A DNA stretch of 64,000 nucleotides from a marine actinobacterium MedAcidi-G2B. Lineage in GTDB: Bacteria; Actinomycetota; Acidimicrobiia; Acidimicrobiales; MedAcidi-G1. Numbering within the stretch: the first letter of the stretch is position 1; every line of letters starts with the position of its first letter. The notes beneath the pieces were generated by a model. That model was not told the origin of the DNA. It did not search any database and was given only the letters and a program-made list of their open reading frames with translations. The stretch spans positions 1 to 64,000 of the forward strand of contig JUEO01000003.1 of the NCBI GenBank assembly GCA_000817115.1, written 5' to 3'. Shown here piece by piece: positions 8,740 to 18,208 of this stretch. Made by a program: the position numbers and the translations under genes.

Positions 8740-10635
8740 ATGGCTTTGCAGAATATTTCACATATCGCTCTTGAAGAAGTATGCAGCAACTTGCCTAATG
8801 GTGGAGAGAGACGCCCAGGACAAGAATCAATGACTCGCATGGTTGCTGCATCAATCGCTGAAGAAAGCCATCTCGTTGTACGAGCAGGAACTGGAACAGG
8901 TAAATCCTTAGCTTATTTATTACCATGCATCCTTTCTGGAAAATCAACAATTGTTGCAACCGCAACAAAAGCCCTACAAGATCAATTAGCCCAGAAAGAC
9001 CTCCCCTTCCTGCAGCTACATCTGGATACACCTTTTTCATTTTCCGTTCTAAAAGGACGTTCAAATTACGTATGCCGCCAACGACTCCTTGAATACGAAT
9101 TATCAGATCAACAGCAGTCCTTTGATGAACCCAGTAAGGGAGTGAATGAAGAACACATAAATTCAATAATTGAGTGGTCTAACGACACGGTGACCGGCGA
9201 CCGATCGGAACTTCCATTTGAACCAAATAACGCCACTTGGGAAAAAGTTAGTGTCACCTCAAATGAATGCCCTGGAAGAAACAAATGTCCAAGTGGCGGA
9301 AACTGTTTTGCAGAAACTGCTAGAGATTCTGCAGCTGCAGCCGACATAGTTGTAACTAATTTGCACCTTTATGCCTTAGATGTTTCTTCAGAGAATTCTT
9401 TTCTCCCTGAACACGAGGTTGTTGTACTTGATGAAGCACACAAAGTTGAAGAAATTCTTTCTTCATCATTGGGTTTTGAGATCCATCAAGGAAAGTTTCG
9501 CTCTCTTCTTAGAGAAGCAAAATCTGTTCTTTCATCATGTCCAGAGTTGGAAGATGTTGGAGAGCTAGGTGAAATATTTGATACAGCTTTATCTCAGCAT
9601 TTAAATAAGCGTGTTATACCGCCAGAAGACGCAGTTCTTTCTGACGCTCTTGATTTAGCGGAAACCCGTTTGGTGTCTTTGGCGGTGGTTTTAAGAGATC
9701 TCCCAGATGCAGAAACTCTTGATCTTGGCGCAAGAGTGACAAGAGTTGTTCAGTTGATTGAATCGCTTTTAGAAAATGTGAGAGTAGCCAGATGGCTTGA
9801 GGATGAACTCGTCGCATGGGTTGAGTCTCTCTATGGTCGCCCTTGCTTAAAAGTTGCTCTTATTTCCGTAGATCACATTCTCAACGAGAATCTGTGGCCA
9901 GTACGAACTGTGGTTTTGACGAGCGCTACCGTTCCAGCGAACCTTGCAGTCAGATTAGGTCTTGACGAAGAGGACTTTAATTACGAAGATGTCGGCAGTC
10001 CTTTCGACTTTGAAAATCAAGCACTTCTCTACTGTGCTTCTCATCTTCCAGACCCTCGTGCGGAAAACTATCGCGAAGCTCTTCACGATGAGATTGAGCG
10101 GCTAATTATTGCAGCTGGAGGGCGGTCTCTGGTCTTATTTACTAGTCGACGCGCTCTTGACGAAGCGACTACCTATCTTCGCCCGCGACTACCTTGGACG
10201 GTTCTTCATCAAGATGATCTGCCTAAACCAGCTTTAATAGCTTCTTTCGCTCGAGAAGAAGAATCCTGTCTCTTCGGCACAAAAGGACTATGGCATGGAA
10301 TAGATGTTCCCGGGCCTTCTTGTTCTTTAGTAATAATTGATCGGATACCCTTCCCGAGTCCTGTTGATCCCTTACTTAGTGCACGTAGAGAGAAGGTTGG
10401 AGATAAATCTTTTAACGAAATAGATCTCCCTATAGCTGCAACTGAACTATCTCAAGGAGTAGGAAGGTTGATTCGGTCTACATCTGATTTCGGGGTTGCT
10501 GCAGTTCTAGATTCTCGATTAGCTACGAATCGAAGTTACCGAGGACAGCTGATTGAAGCCTTACCGCCTATGACGCGCACCGTAGATCAAGAATCTGTTC
10601 TCTCTTATCTGGAACGTATTGAAACTCGTATCTAG
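8740..10635 (+). CDS. dinG: DinG-family ATP-dependent helicase
   Basis: RPGQESMTRMVAASI, AGTGTGKSLAYLLPCI, DEAHK, LTSATVP, GVGRLIRS; ATG at 8740 avoids overlap with uppS. Confidence 0.88.
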   Translation: MALQNISHIALEEVCSNLPNGGERRPGQESMTRMVAASIAEESHLVVRAGTGTGKSLAYLLPCILSGKSTIVATATKALQDQLAQKDLPFLQLHLDTPFSFSVLKGRSNYVCRQRLLEYELSDQQQSFDEPSKGVNEEHINSIIEWSNDTVTGDRSELPFEPNNATWEKVSVTSNECPGRNKCPSGGNCFAETARDSAAAADIVVTNLHLYALDVSSENSFLPEHEVVVLDEAHKVEEILSSSLGFEIHQGKFRSLLREAKSVLSSCPELEDVGELGEIFDTALSQHLNKRVIPPEDAVLSDALDLAETRLVSLAVVLRDLPDAETLDLGARVTRVVQLIESLLENVRVARWLEDELVAWVESLYGRPCLKVALISVDHILNENLWPVRTVVLTSATVPANLAVRLGLDEEDFNYEDVGSPFDFENQALLYCASHLPDPRAENYREALHDEIERLIIAAGGRSLVLFTSRRALDEATTYLRPRLPWTVLHQDDLPKPALIASFAREEESCLFGTKGLWHGIDVPGPSCSLVIIDRIPFPSPVDPLLSARREKVGDKSFNEIDLPIAATELSQGVGRLIRSTSDFGVAAVLDSRLATNRSYRGQLIEALPPMTRTVDQESVLSYLERIETRI

Positions 10636-11492
10636 TAACCCAAACGATTCAATGCACGAGGCTGCCTCTGCCAGTTCTTGTCTACTCTGACAAAAAGTTC
10701 GAGAAACACTTCCTCAGGTAGATGCTGCCGAGCTTTGGTTCCAACTTCTTTTAGAACTAAACCCTTTTTTCCGATAACTATTCCTTTTTGTGATTCACGT
10801 TCAACAAGAATTTCGCAACGAATTCGTGGCCACTCCCACTCTGTCACGCGTGTAGCGATTGAATGTGGAAGTTCTTCTTTGACTATGGCCAGAAGTTGTT
10901 CTCGTACTAGTTCAGCAACCCAAAAGGCTTCAGGATTATCTGTGATCATTTCGTCTGGATAATATTGTGGCCCCTCAGGTAATTGTTCCAATATGTATTT
11001 AACTAATTCTTCTACTCCTTCGCCGGTCTTAGCTGAGATAGGAAAATATTGTTCGAAATCAAATCCAGCTGCTTCCGAAAGTTGCGTGAGGACCCGATCT
11101 TTATCAGTTTTATCAATTTTGTTCAGCACTAAAACTGTTCGGGCTTTGGGTAATGTTTCAGCTATGCGACGGTCACCTTTGCCAATGCCCCCATCTGCAT
11201 CCACCAAAAAAAGAACAACATCCATATCTGGTAAAGACTCTCGAGCGGTGGCGTTAAGTCTTTCTCCTAGAAGCGTGCGTGGTTTATGTATCCCAGGGGT
11301 GTCACAAAATACTGCTTGAGTATTATCTCGGTTTAATACTCCACGGATTTCCGTTCTCGTAGTTTGTGGTTTGTCAGAGACGATTGTGACTTTCGTTCCC
11401 AGTATTTGATTCAACAACGTTGACTTACCTACATTTGGTCGACCAACTAGCGTTATGAAACCTGATCGAAAATCTTCAGCTTGTTCTATCAT
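10632..11492 (-). CDS. era: GTPase Era
   Basis: GRPNVGKSTLLNQILGTKVTIVSDKPQTTR, DTPGIHKP, NKID, C-terminal KH-like IVIGKKGLVLKEVGTKAR. Confidence 0.97.
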   Translation of the reverse strand: MIEQAEDFRSGFITLVGRPNVGKSTLLNQILGTKVTIVSDKPQTTRTEIRGVLNRDNTQAVFCDTPGIHKPRTLLGERLNATARESLPDMDVVLFLVDADGGIGKGDRRIAETLPKARTVLVLNKIDKTDKDRVLTQLSEAAGFDFEQYFPISAKTGEGVEELVKYILEQLPEGPQYYPDEMITDNPEAFWVAELVREQLLAIVKEELPHSIATRVTEWEWPRIRCEILVERESQKGIVIGKKGLVLKEVGTKARQHLPEEVFLELFVRVDKNWQRQPRALNRLGY

Positions 11493-11971
11493 TTTTTATC
11501 AAGCCCGTATTCTTGGAGAATATCTTGCTGACGTTTTTCCATTATCAGCCTTTCATCTTCTTTCGCATGGTCATATCCCAAAAGATGCAAAATTCCATGA
11601 ATCAAAAGCAAAGAAATTTCAGCTTCATAGGAGTGATTTGTTGCCTGTCGGTCAGCCACTTTCGGACAAATAACAACATCCCCAAGTAAAAGAAATTCAT
11701 CATGGTTATCTGATTTTTTCGGGTCATCAAGAGGAAACGCTAAAACGTCTGTGGGGCCTATTTGATCCATGTGTTGGGCATTTAAATTTGCAATCGATTC
11801 TTCATCTACAAAATAAATATTCACTTCTATGAGACGATCACTTAGACCTTCTTCGTCTAAAACAGCAGTTGCAAGACCTACAATTTCTTCATTTCTAACC
11901 GTAAGTTCAGTTGAAGGTTCTTTTTGTTCGTCAACAAACACCACATTAAGAGTGTTGTTACTTTTAGCCAT
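11489..11971 (-). CDS. ybeY: endoribonuclease YbeY
   Basis: GPTDVLAFPLDD, LLLIHGILHLLGYDHAKEDE; start at internal MAKSNNTLN. Confidence 0.93.
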   Translation of the reverse strand: MAKSNNTLNVVFVDEQKEPSTELTVRNEEIVGLATAVLDEEGLSDRLIEVNIYFVDEESIANLNAQHMDQIGPTDVLAFPLDDPKKSDNHDEFLLLGDVVICPKVADRQATNHSYEAEISLLLIHGILHLLGYDHAKEDERLIMEKRQQDILQEYGLDKK

Positions 11972-12920
11972 TTTTCTTACGTCTCTGCACTCGTCGATCG
12001 TATGCTTCAACTATGTCTTGGACGATGCGGTGCCTGACAACGTCTCGACTTGACAGATTCACAAAAGAAAGATCTTTTATTCCAGACAGCGTTTCTTCAA
12101 GTCCCTCCAGTCCACTACGGCCACCAGGTACATCCACTTGACTTGTATCACCAGTCACCACAACACGTGATCCGAATCCGATACGCGTAAGAAACATTTT
12201 CATTTGCTCAGGCGACGTGTTCTGCGCTTCATCAAGTATCACGAATGCATTGCTTAAGGTGCGGCCTCGCATGAATGCTAAAGGCGCTACTTCTATCTGT
12301 CCGCGTTCCAGGAGACGTGTTGCCGTTTCGTGATCAAGCATTTCAAATAAAGCGTCATACAAGGGTTTCAAATATGGGTCAACTTTTGCCATAAGATCTC
12401 CTGGCAAAAACCCGACTCTTTCTCCTGCTTCTACCAAGGGGCGGGTAAGAATTATTCGATCAACTTGTTCGTTTTTAAGAGCTCTCACTGCCATTGCTAC
12501 AGCAAGCCAACTTTTTCCAGTTCCTGCGGGGCCCAATGCGAAGGTTATGACTCCATCTCGAACCGCTTCGAAATATCGCATCTGCCCTGATGATCTTGGC
12601 CTAACAGACTTCCCGCGAGCAGTTCGAAGTATTTCCGTAGTAAGAACTTCAGAGGGTTGTTCGTCTGCTTTGATCATGTCAATTGTTCGGTCCAAGACAC
12701 GTGAATTGAGTTCATGTCCATTCTCAAGCAGATGAACGAGTTCGTTGAATAAACGACCAACGACATCTACCTCGTGCCCATTTACCATAACTTCGTTACC
12801 GCGTACCGAAATCATTGCTTGAGGAAAAGCTGCTTCTATTTGTCGGAGGAGTCCGTCGCGCTCCCCTACGAGTCCAACCATTAAATCATTGCTCGGCACA
12901 CTTAATTTGATATTTGTCAT
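11964..12920 (-). CDS. phoH: PhoH-family ATPase (YbeZ type)
   Basis: FALGPAGTGKSWLAVAMAV, ILTRPLVEAGERVGFLPGDL, VILDEAQNTSPEQMKMFLTRIGFGS. Confidence 0.96.
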   Translation of the reverse strand: MTNIKLSVPSNDLMVGLVGERDGLLRQIEAAFPQAMISVRGNEVMVNGHEVDVVGRLFNELVHLLENGHELNSRVLDRTIDMIKADEQPSEVLTTEILRTARGKSVRPRSSGQMRYFEAVRDGVITFALGPAGTGKSWLAVAMAVRALKNEQVDRIILTRPLVEAGERVGFLPGDLMAKVDPYLKPLYDALFEMLDHETATRLLERGQIEVAPLAFMRGRTLSNAFVILDEAQNTSPEQMKMFLTRIGFGSRVVVTGDTSQVDVPGGRSGLEGLEETLSGIKDLSFVNLSSRDVVRHRIVQDIVEAYDRRVQRRKKNG

Positions 12921-12965
12921 ACAGATCTCAAACGATAACTAGTGAAAAGAGGTTCTTGAGATTTT

Positions 12966-13334
12966 TCACTTTTTCTTTTTCCTTTGTTTCTTTCGTTTGA
13001 GCATATTGAGAGGTGATCGATTTTTTTTCTTTCGTTCAGCTTCTACTTCTGCTTGCATCTGAGGCGCAGCAGCATTAACAATTCCTTCTACTGATTCAAG
13101 CAAGTGTGCGATGCTTTCATCCTCGCCTAAACCGACCGGTTCTTCGGGCGTAGCCGGGGTAATCAGTGTTCCGTGACTCCAGTTCACATCAACTGTTCGT
13201 CTTTCGTAAGAAGAGCAGTTCTCTGGACAACGCCAAGGGGCTTCTGGAGCTAAGTCAAGGTTACATTTACGCACAGTATCCCCATTGGGGTAGGTGCGAC
13301 TCTCAAATTGCTTACACTCTTGACGCATCGGCAT
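12966..13334 (-). CDS. hypothetical protein; Cys-containing N-terminus and Lys/Arg-rich tail
   Basis: MPMRQECKQFESRTYPNGDTVRKCNLDLAPEAPWRCPENCSSYERR...KRKKQRKKKK. Confidence 0.7.
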   Translation of the reverse strand: MPMRQECKQFESRTYPNGDTVRKCNLDLAPEAPWRCPENCSSYERRTVDVNWSHGTLITPATPEEPVGLGEDESIAHLLESVEGIVNAAAPQMQAEVEAERKKKNRSPLNMLKRKKQRKKKK

Positions 13335-13372
13335 GGTTTTAGAACCTTAGCAACTGCCGGTGTTTAGCGCGA

Positions 13373-14776
13373 CTAACCGACTGAACCTTCCATTTGGAGT
13401 TCAATTAGTCGGCTCCATTCAACAGCGTATTCCATAGGTAAAGTCTTGGTCACTGGCTCAATAAAACCATTAACTACTAAAGACATTGACTGTTCTTCAG
13501 TCAGCCCTCTACTCATTAAATAAAAGAGTTGATCATCCGCGACTTTTGAGACTGTTGCTTCATGTCCGATTACGGCATCTGAAGAACCAACTTCCATATA
13601 CGGATAGGTATCTGAGACGCTGTCATCGTCAAGTATCAGAGCATCGCATTGCACATGGCTCTTGCATCCATACGCATCTTCTTCAACTCGAACAAGTCCG
13701 CGATAACTTGATCGGCCTCCGTCTTTTGAGATCGATTTAGAAACTATTTTTGAAGTGGTCTCTGGTGCAGCATGTGTCATCTTCGCACCCGCATCTTGAT
13801 GTTGTCCTGCACCTGCGTAAGCGACAGAAAGAACTTCTCCTGAAGCTTTTGGTCCAGCCATCACTACCGCCGGATACTTCATGGTCAAGCGAGAACCTAT
13901 ATTCCCATCAATCCATTCCATATGGCCTTCTGCTTCAACCCGAGCACGTTTCGTCACCAAGTTGTAGACATTAGATGACCAATTTTGGATTGTTGTGTAG
14001 GTAACTCGAGCCGATTCTTTAACTATTATTTCAACCACTGCAGAATGTAGTGAGTCTGTGCTGTAGACCGGAGCAGAACAACCTTCGATGTAATGAACTT
14101 CAGAGCCCTCATCAGCAATAATGAGTGTTCTTTCAAATTGGCCCATGTTCTCTGCGTTGATACGGAAATAAGCTTGTAACGGCATTTCCACTTTCACACC
14201 TGGTGGAACATATATAAACGATCCCCCACTCCAAACAGCTGAATTTAAAGCTGAAAATTTATTGTCGTTTGGAGGTATCACTCTCCCGAAATAAGCTTTG
14301 ACTATCTCCGGGTGTTCCCTTAATGCTGTATCCATGTCACAAAAGATCACGCCTTGCTGTTCCAGATCTTCTCGGTTGCGGTGATACACAACCTCCGATT
14401 CATATTGGGCAGTAACACCAGCTAAGTATTTTCGTTCAGCTTCTGGTATTCCTAATTTTTCATATGTGTCTTTTATCGCGTCTGGGACATCATCCCAGTC
14501 TTCAGAAAGAGACTCTGTTGGTTTGATGTAGTAATAAATATCATCAAAATCGATTCCAGTCATGTCCCCGCCCCACCATGGCATAGGACGATCAAGAAAA
14601 CGTTGGTGAGATTTCAGACGAAAATCCCGCATCCATTCCGGTTCGCTTTTCATCCAAGAAATTTCTTGAATGAGTTTTTCATCTAAACCTTTTGTGGGCT
14701 TGTAGACGTAGTCTTCTTCGTCGCTCCAACCGAGCTTGTACTTACCAAGATCAACTCCAATATCTGCGCTACTCAC
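13373..14776 (-). CDS. sufB: Fe-S cluster assembly protein SufB
   Basis: [72 protein letters not shown]. Confidence 0.97.
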   Translation of the reverse strand: MSSADIGVDLGKYKLGWSDEEDYVYKPTKGLDEKLIQEISWMKSEPEWMRDFRLKSHQRFLDRPMPWWGGDMTGIDFDDIYYYIKPTESLSEDWDDVPDAIKDTYEKLGIPEAERKYLAGVTAQYESEVVYHRNREDLEQQGVIFCDMDTALREHPEIVKAYFGRVIPPNDNKFSALNSAVWSGGSFIYVPPGVKVEMPLQAYFRINAENMGQFERTLIIADEGSEVHYIEGCSAPVYSTDSLHSAVVEIIVKESARVTYTTIQNWSSNVYNLVTKRARVEAEGHMEWIDGNIGSRLTMKYPAVVMAGPKASGEVLSVAYAGAGQHQDAGAKMTHAAPETTSKIVSKSISKDGGRSSYRGLVRVEEDAYGCKSHVQCDALILDDDSVSDTYPYMEVGSSDAVIGHEATVSKVADDQLFYLMSRGLTEEQSMSLVVNGFIEPVTKTLPMEYAVEWSRLIELQMEGSVG

Positions 14777-14862
14777 TGCTAGATCATCTCCTTGATTTGG
14801 TTATTTTCCCTACATAGATAATACCAATATCTCGTCGTTGATCCCAATAACACATAAATATT

Positions 14863-15630
14863 TTAATCACTAGATAAATACTGTCGATCTAACCAACCGA
14901 GAAGTATTGCTATTGCTCGTGGATCATGACGTAGATGGTGACCCGCCCCACTAATCATTCTCAGATCACAACTTTGATGTGCGCCAGCTATAGCGCGTGA
15001 ATCTAAAGGAGGGACAATCTCATCGTCTGTTCCATGTACGAGCAGCAAGGGGTTTGGAGAGAATGCTTCAGCAGATTTTTCGGCAGATATTTTTGACAAA
15101 GATGATTTCCAATCATCAAAATCTTCCAAGGGAGATGATTCATTAATAAGTCCAGCATCACGTGCATGCAGTAGCAGTCTGCGTGGATTTTCAGCCCAGT
15201 CATTGAAATCTGCTGGAGTTGCTAATGCCGCTACTCCTTTAATTCGGTCATCATCTGAAGCTGCTGCCAAGGACAGAGCTCCACCTGTTCCAAAACCTAC
15301 AAGCCATATTGGTCCTACTTCTTCAAATGTTGAAAGATATGAAACAGCTGACTTCAAGTCTTCACGCCAACCATCAAGGCTGAAAAATCCTTCTGATCCC
15401 TCCATCCCGCGTAGATGAGGAACCATTGCAACCCATCCCATTTCTTGAGAAATTCTTTCAGCCAATTCTGGGAGCGTGCCTGGAGAGTTCGCTCCACCGG
15501 TTTCTCCGGTAGGAAACCCATGCGTGATAACTAGGCCTGGGCTTGTCTTTTCAGCGTCTTCAGGAAATAGAAGGTTAGCTTCTAGAGATAACCCTTCTGA
15601 AAGAAAATTATGTGTTGTCACTGGAATCAA
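14863..15630 (-). CDS. alpha/beta hydrolase
   Basis: GLVITHGFP, GFGTGGALSLAAAS nucleophile-elbow-like, LLVHGTDDEIVPP, SGAGHHLRHDPRAI. Confidence 0.82.
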   Translation of the reverse strand: MIPVTTHNFLSEGLSLEANLLFPEDAEKTSPGLVITHGFPTGETGGANSPGTLPELAERISQEMGWVAMVPHLRGMEGSEGFFSLDGWREDLKSAVSYLSTFEEVGPIWLVGFGTGGALSLAAASDDDRIKGVAALATPADFNDWAENPRRLLLHARDAGLINESSPLEDFDDWKSSLSKISAEKSAEAFSPNPLLLVHGTDDEIVPPLDSRAIAGAHQSCDLRMISGAGHHLRHDPRAIAILLGWLDRQYLSSD

Positions 15631-16145
15631 TCAATTCGTTTCATCTGTTCACGAAACTGTTTTCCACGTTCAACATAAATTTGCGCATTCATTAAATTAG
15701 CTTCTTCAGGAACCACTCCTTCTCGGACTGTTGCAGGAACCCCCAATGCCATTGAATGCGGCGGAACAATGGTTCCGTTACGCACCATTGCATTAGCACC
15801 AACTATTGATCCGTAACCAATTACAGCTTCATGAATCACGACAGCTCCTACTCCGACAAGTGCTTGGTCTTCTATAACGCATCCTTCAAGATGGCAAAGG
15901 TGTCCAAGAGTGACATCTTCACCAACAATTGTTGGAAGTTCTGCAGTGCAATGAAGTACTGCGTTGTCTTGAACTGAAGATCGAGCCCCTATTGAAATGA
16001 GAGAATCATCTCCTCTGATAACTGCGTTTGGCCAAACACTTGCTTCTGGTCCTATTTCTACATTTCCAATAATCACTGCTTCAGGATGAATATAAGCAGT
16101 TGGGTCAATTCGCGGAACAAGTTCACCGAGACTATATATGGGCAT
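15627..16145 (-). CDS. gamma-class carbonic anhydrase-like hexapeptide-repeat protein
   Basis: SVWPNAVIRGDDSLISIGARSSVQDNAVLHC, VTLGHLCHLEGCVI. Confidence 0.88.
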   Translation of the reverse strand: MPIYSLGELVPRIDPTAYIHPEAVIIGNVEIGPEASVWPNAVIRGDDSLISIGARSSVQDNAVLHCTAELPTIVGEDVTLGHLCHLEGCVIEDQALVGVGAVVIHEAVIGYGSIVGANAMVRNGTIVPPHSMALGVPATVREGVVPEEANLMNAQIYVERGKQFREQMKRID

Positions 16146-16633
16146 TAGCTAGCTCCTTGAAATTGGCCATAGTTTCCTCCGAGAAAAACTAACGGCGAGC
16201 CAACATTGTTATATATAGCTTCCTGAACTAAACCAGAAACAAAGAAATGGTCCCCTGCGTCGGACACCTCATAAATTGAACAATCCATGTTGGCTAGACA
16301 AGAAGGAATCATTGGAGAGCCGGATGCCATTGGCTCCCATTCTGTTCCTTCCCAAGGGTCTCCTTCTTTCTGAAAAAAACCGTTCGAGAGATCCGCCTGT
16401 TCATCCGAAAGAACATTGACACCAAAAGAACCTGTTTTCTCTATTCTTTGCCATGTCTGACTGCCCGCGCCAATGAAGAATCCGACTAATGGAGGTTGCA
16501 TAGACACTGACGTAAAAGAACCAATTACTATCGCTAACGGTTCAGCTTCATCTATCCCAGTGACCAAAGTTACTCCAGTGGGATAACGGCCTAAAACTTT
16601 TCTGTAAAGATCTCCGTCAATTGTCATTTTCAA
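16145..16633 (-). CDS. flavin reductase family protein
   Basis: RYPTGVTLVTG, SFTSVSMQPPLVGFFIG, FGVNVLSDEQADLS. Confidence 0.88.
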   Translation of the reverse strand: MKMTIDGDLYRKVLGRYPTGVTLVTGIDEAEPLAIVIGSFTSVSMQPPLVGFFIGAGSQTWQRIEKTGSFGVNVLSDEQADLSNGFFQKEGDPWEGTEWEPMASGSPMIPSCLANMDCSIYEVSDAGDHFFVSGLVQEAIYNNVGSPLVFLGGNYGQFQGAS

Positions 16634-16726
16634 CCTTTAAGTAAACAACTATTCACTCTAAGGTTACAGAAATGGTTCTCAGGTCGCGATCAAGATCATG
16701 GACTAGAAGTCATAATTCAACACAAC

Positions 16727-16762
16727 TTGCCTGTTACTAACTGGTAACTTACCATTCTAGTT
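16727..16762 (+). promoter_or_regulatory. putative leaderless promoter with operator-like inverted repeat
   Basis: TTGCCT (16727) - 17 bp - TACCAT (16750), 7 nt before ATG 16763; GTTAC-N6-GTAAC lies in the spacer; no Shine-Dalgarno. Confidence 0.45.
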
Positions 16763-18208
16763 ATGGCGAAACATGCAAATGGTTATGAGTTAACCGATGG
16801 CATTTCTGTTGTCGTCAATTCCGAATGCCCTACTTGCCAATTGACTTCAGATCTTTTAGTTGAACTTGGAACTAGCGGCCATGTGAGAATCTTTTCGCAA
16901 GACGATCCGTCTTTTCCTACTTCAGCCGAATGGGTTCGCGACGATAGTGAATTGTCTTTTAGTTGGCATAACGATGTTGAAGCTGTTCCCACTCTCATCC
17001 AAGTCGTCAACGGAAAAGAGGTTGAAAGATTAGTGGGGTGGAATAGGAAAGAATGGGAAAGGTTACTTGAAATAGAGAACCTCGCTCCGGGTCTTGTTGA
17101 CCATAAACCTGGTTGCGGTTCACTATCTGTGTCACCGGATCGAGTTGATGAGCTTGAAATAAAGTTTGGCGGAAGAACATTTATTTCTCGCCAAGTAGAA
17201 CTAGCTTCCCTTGAAGATGAAATGGAAGCAATGCATGACCGCGGTTGGAGCGATGGATTGCCTGTTGTTCCGCCTACTGAATCACGGGTAAACCGAATGC
17301 TCGCCGGAACGTCAAGAAACTCCGATGACATCGTTGCGATAATTCCACCAAATCTTGTGGAATGTTCGGTAGAAAAAGTAGCAATCAATGCCGTCATGGC
17401 TGGATGTCTTCCTGAGTATCTTCCCGTTGTGATTGCCTGCCTTGAAGCGATTTGTACCGATGAGTTTAATATGCATGGAGTTCTGGCTACCACTATGGGT
17501 GTAGGTCCTATTTTTGTTGTTAGTGGGCCCATAACTGAACGCTTGGGTATGAATTCTGGTATCAACGTTCTTGGACATGGGAATCGTGCTAACTCCACTA
17601 TTGGTAGAGCTGTTCAACTTGTTTTAAAGAACGTGGGTGGTGGGGCACCTGGAGGGATTGACCGAGCAACTCTTGGCCATATGGGAAAGCAGGGTTTCTG
17701 TTTCGCGGAAGCTCCTTCGCCTTGGGAGAATTTAGCTGAAGGTTTCGGATTCTCTTCAGAGCAAAACACGGTTACTGCTTTCACAGGAGAAGGCCCACGT
17801 ATTCTCGTTGATCAGAAAAGCAGAAGCCCAGAGTCATTAACGCGATCTTTGGCTGATGGGTTGAAGTCAACGATTTCCACACGAATGGTTTTAGGCATGG
17901 ACGCTATGTTGGTTGTCTCTCCAGAACATCTCAGCCGATTTACTGACGCAGGTTGGAGTCGTTCACAGTTCATCGAAAAACTAACTGAACTCCTGATGAT
18001 CGATAGTGATGAAATAATTGAAGGCGCTGGAGGGATTGAAGATGGTATTCCGTCAACTTTTGGAGGAAATCAATTACCTAAATTTCGCCCTGGCGGCCTC
18101 TTAGTAGTTCATGCTGGTGGACCTGCAGGGCTCTTTTCAGCCATAATTGGTGGGTGGTTAAATGGAACTAAGGGAAGTGACCCAGTTACAAAGGAGATAA
18201 CCCTATGA
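16763..18208 (+). CDS. thioredoxin-fold N-terminal domain fused to a large uncharacterised domain; partner of the UGSC selenoprotein
   Basis: N-terminus NSECPTCQLTSDLL...EAVPTLIQVVNGKEVERLVGW (CxxC and cis-Pro-like VPT); C-terminal domain GWSDGLPVVPPTESRV...; ATG of next gene overlaps its stop. Confidence 0.75.
   Translation: MAKHANGYELTDGISVVVNSECPTCQLTSDLLVELGTSGHVRIFSQDDPSFPTSAEWVRDDSELSFSWHNDVEAVPTLIQVVNGKEVERLVGWNRKEWERLLEIENLAPGLVDHKPGCGSLSVSPDRVDELEIKFGGRTFISRQVELASLEDEMEAMHDRGWSDGLPVVPPTESRVNRMLAGTSRNSDDIVAIIPPNLVECSVEKVAINAVMAGCLPEYLPVVIACLEAICTDEFNMHGVLATTMGVGPIFVVSGPITERLGMNSGINVLGHGNRANSTIGRAVQLVLKNVGGGAPGGIDRATLGHMGKQGFCFAEAPSPWENLAEGFGFSSEQNTVTAFTGEGPRILVDQKSRSPESLTRSLADGLKSTISTRMVLGMDAMLVVSPEHLSRFTDAGWSRSQFIEKLTELLMIDSDEIIEGAGGIEDGIPSTFGGNQLPKFRPGGLLVVHAGGPAGLFSAIIGGWLNGTKGSDPVTKEITL

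Noticed and set aside
16783-17598. 271-aa antisense ORF
   Set aside because: Ser/Thr/Arg-rich composition typical of the shadow frame of the real thioredoxin-fusion gene on the + strand.
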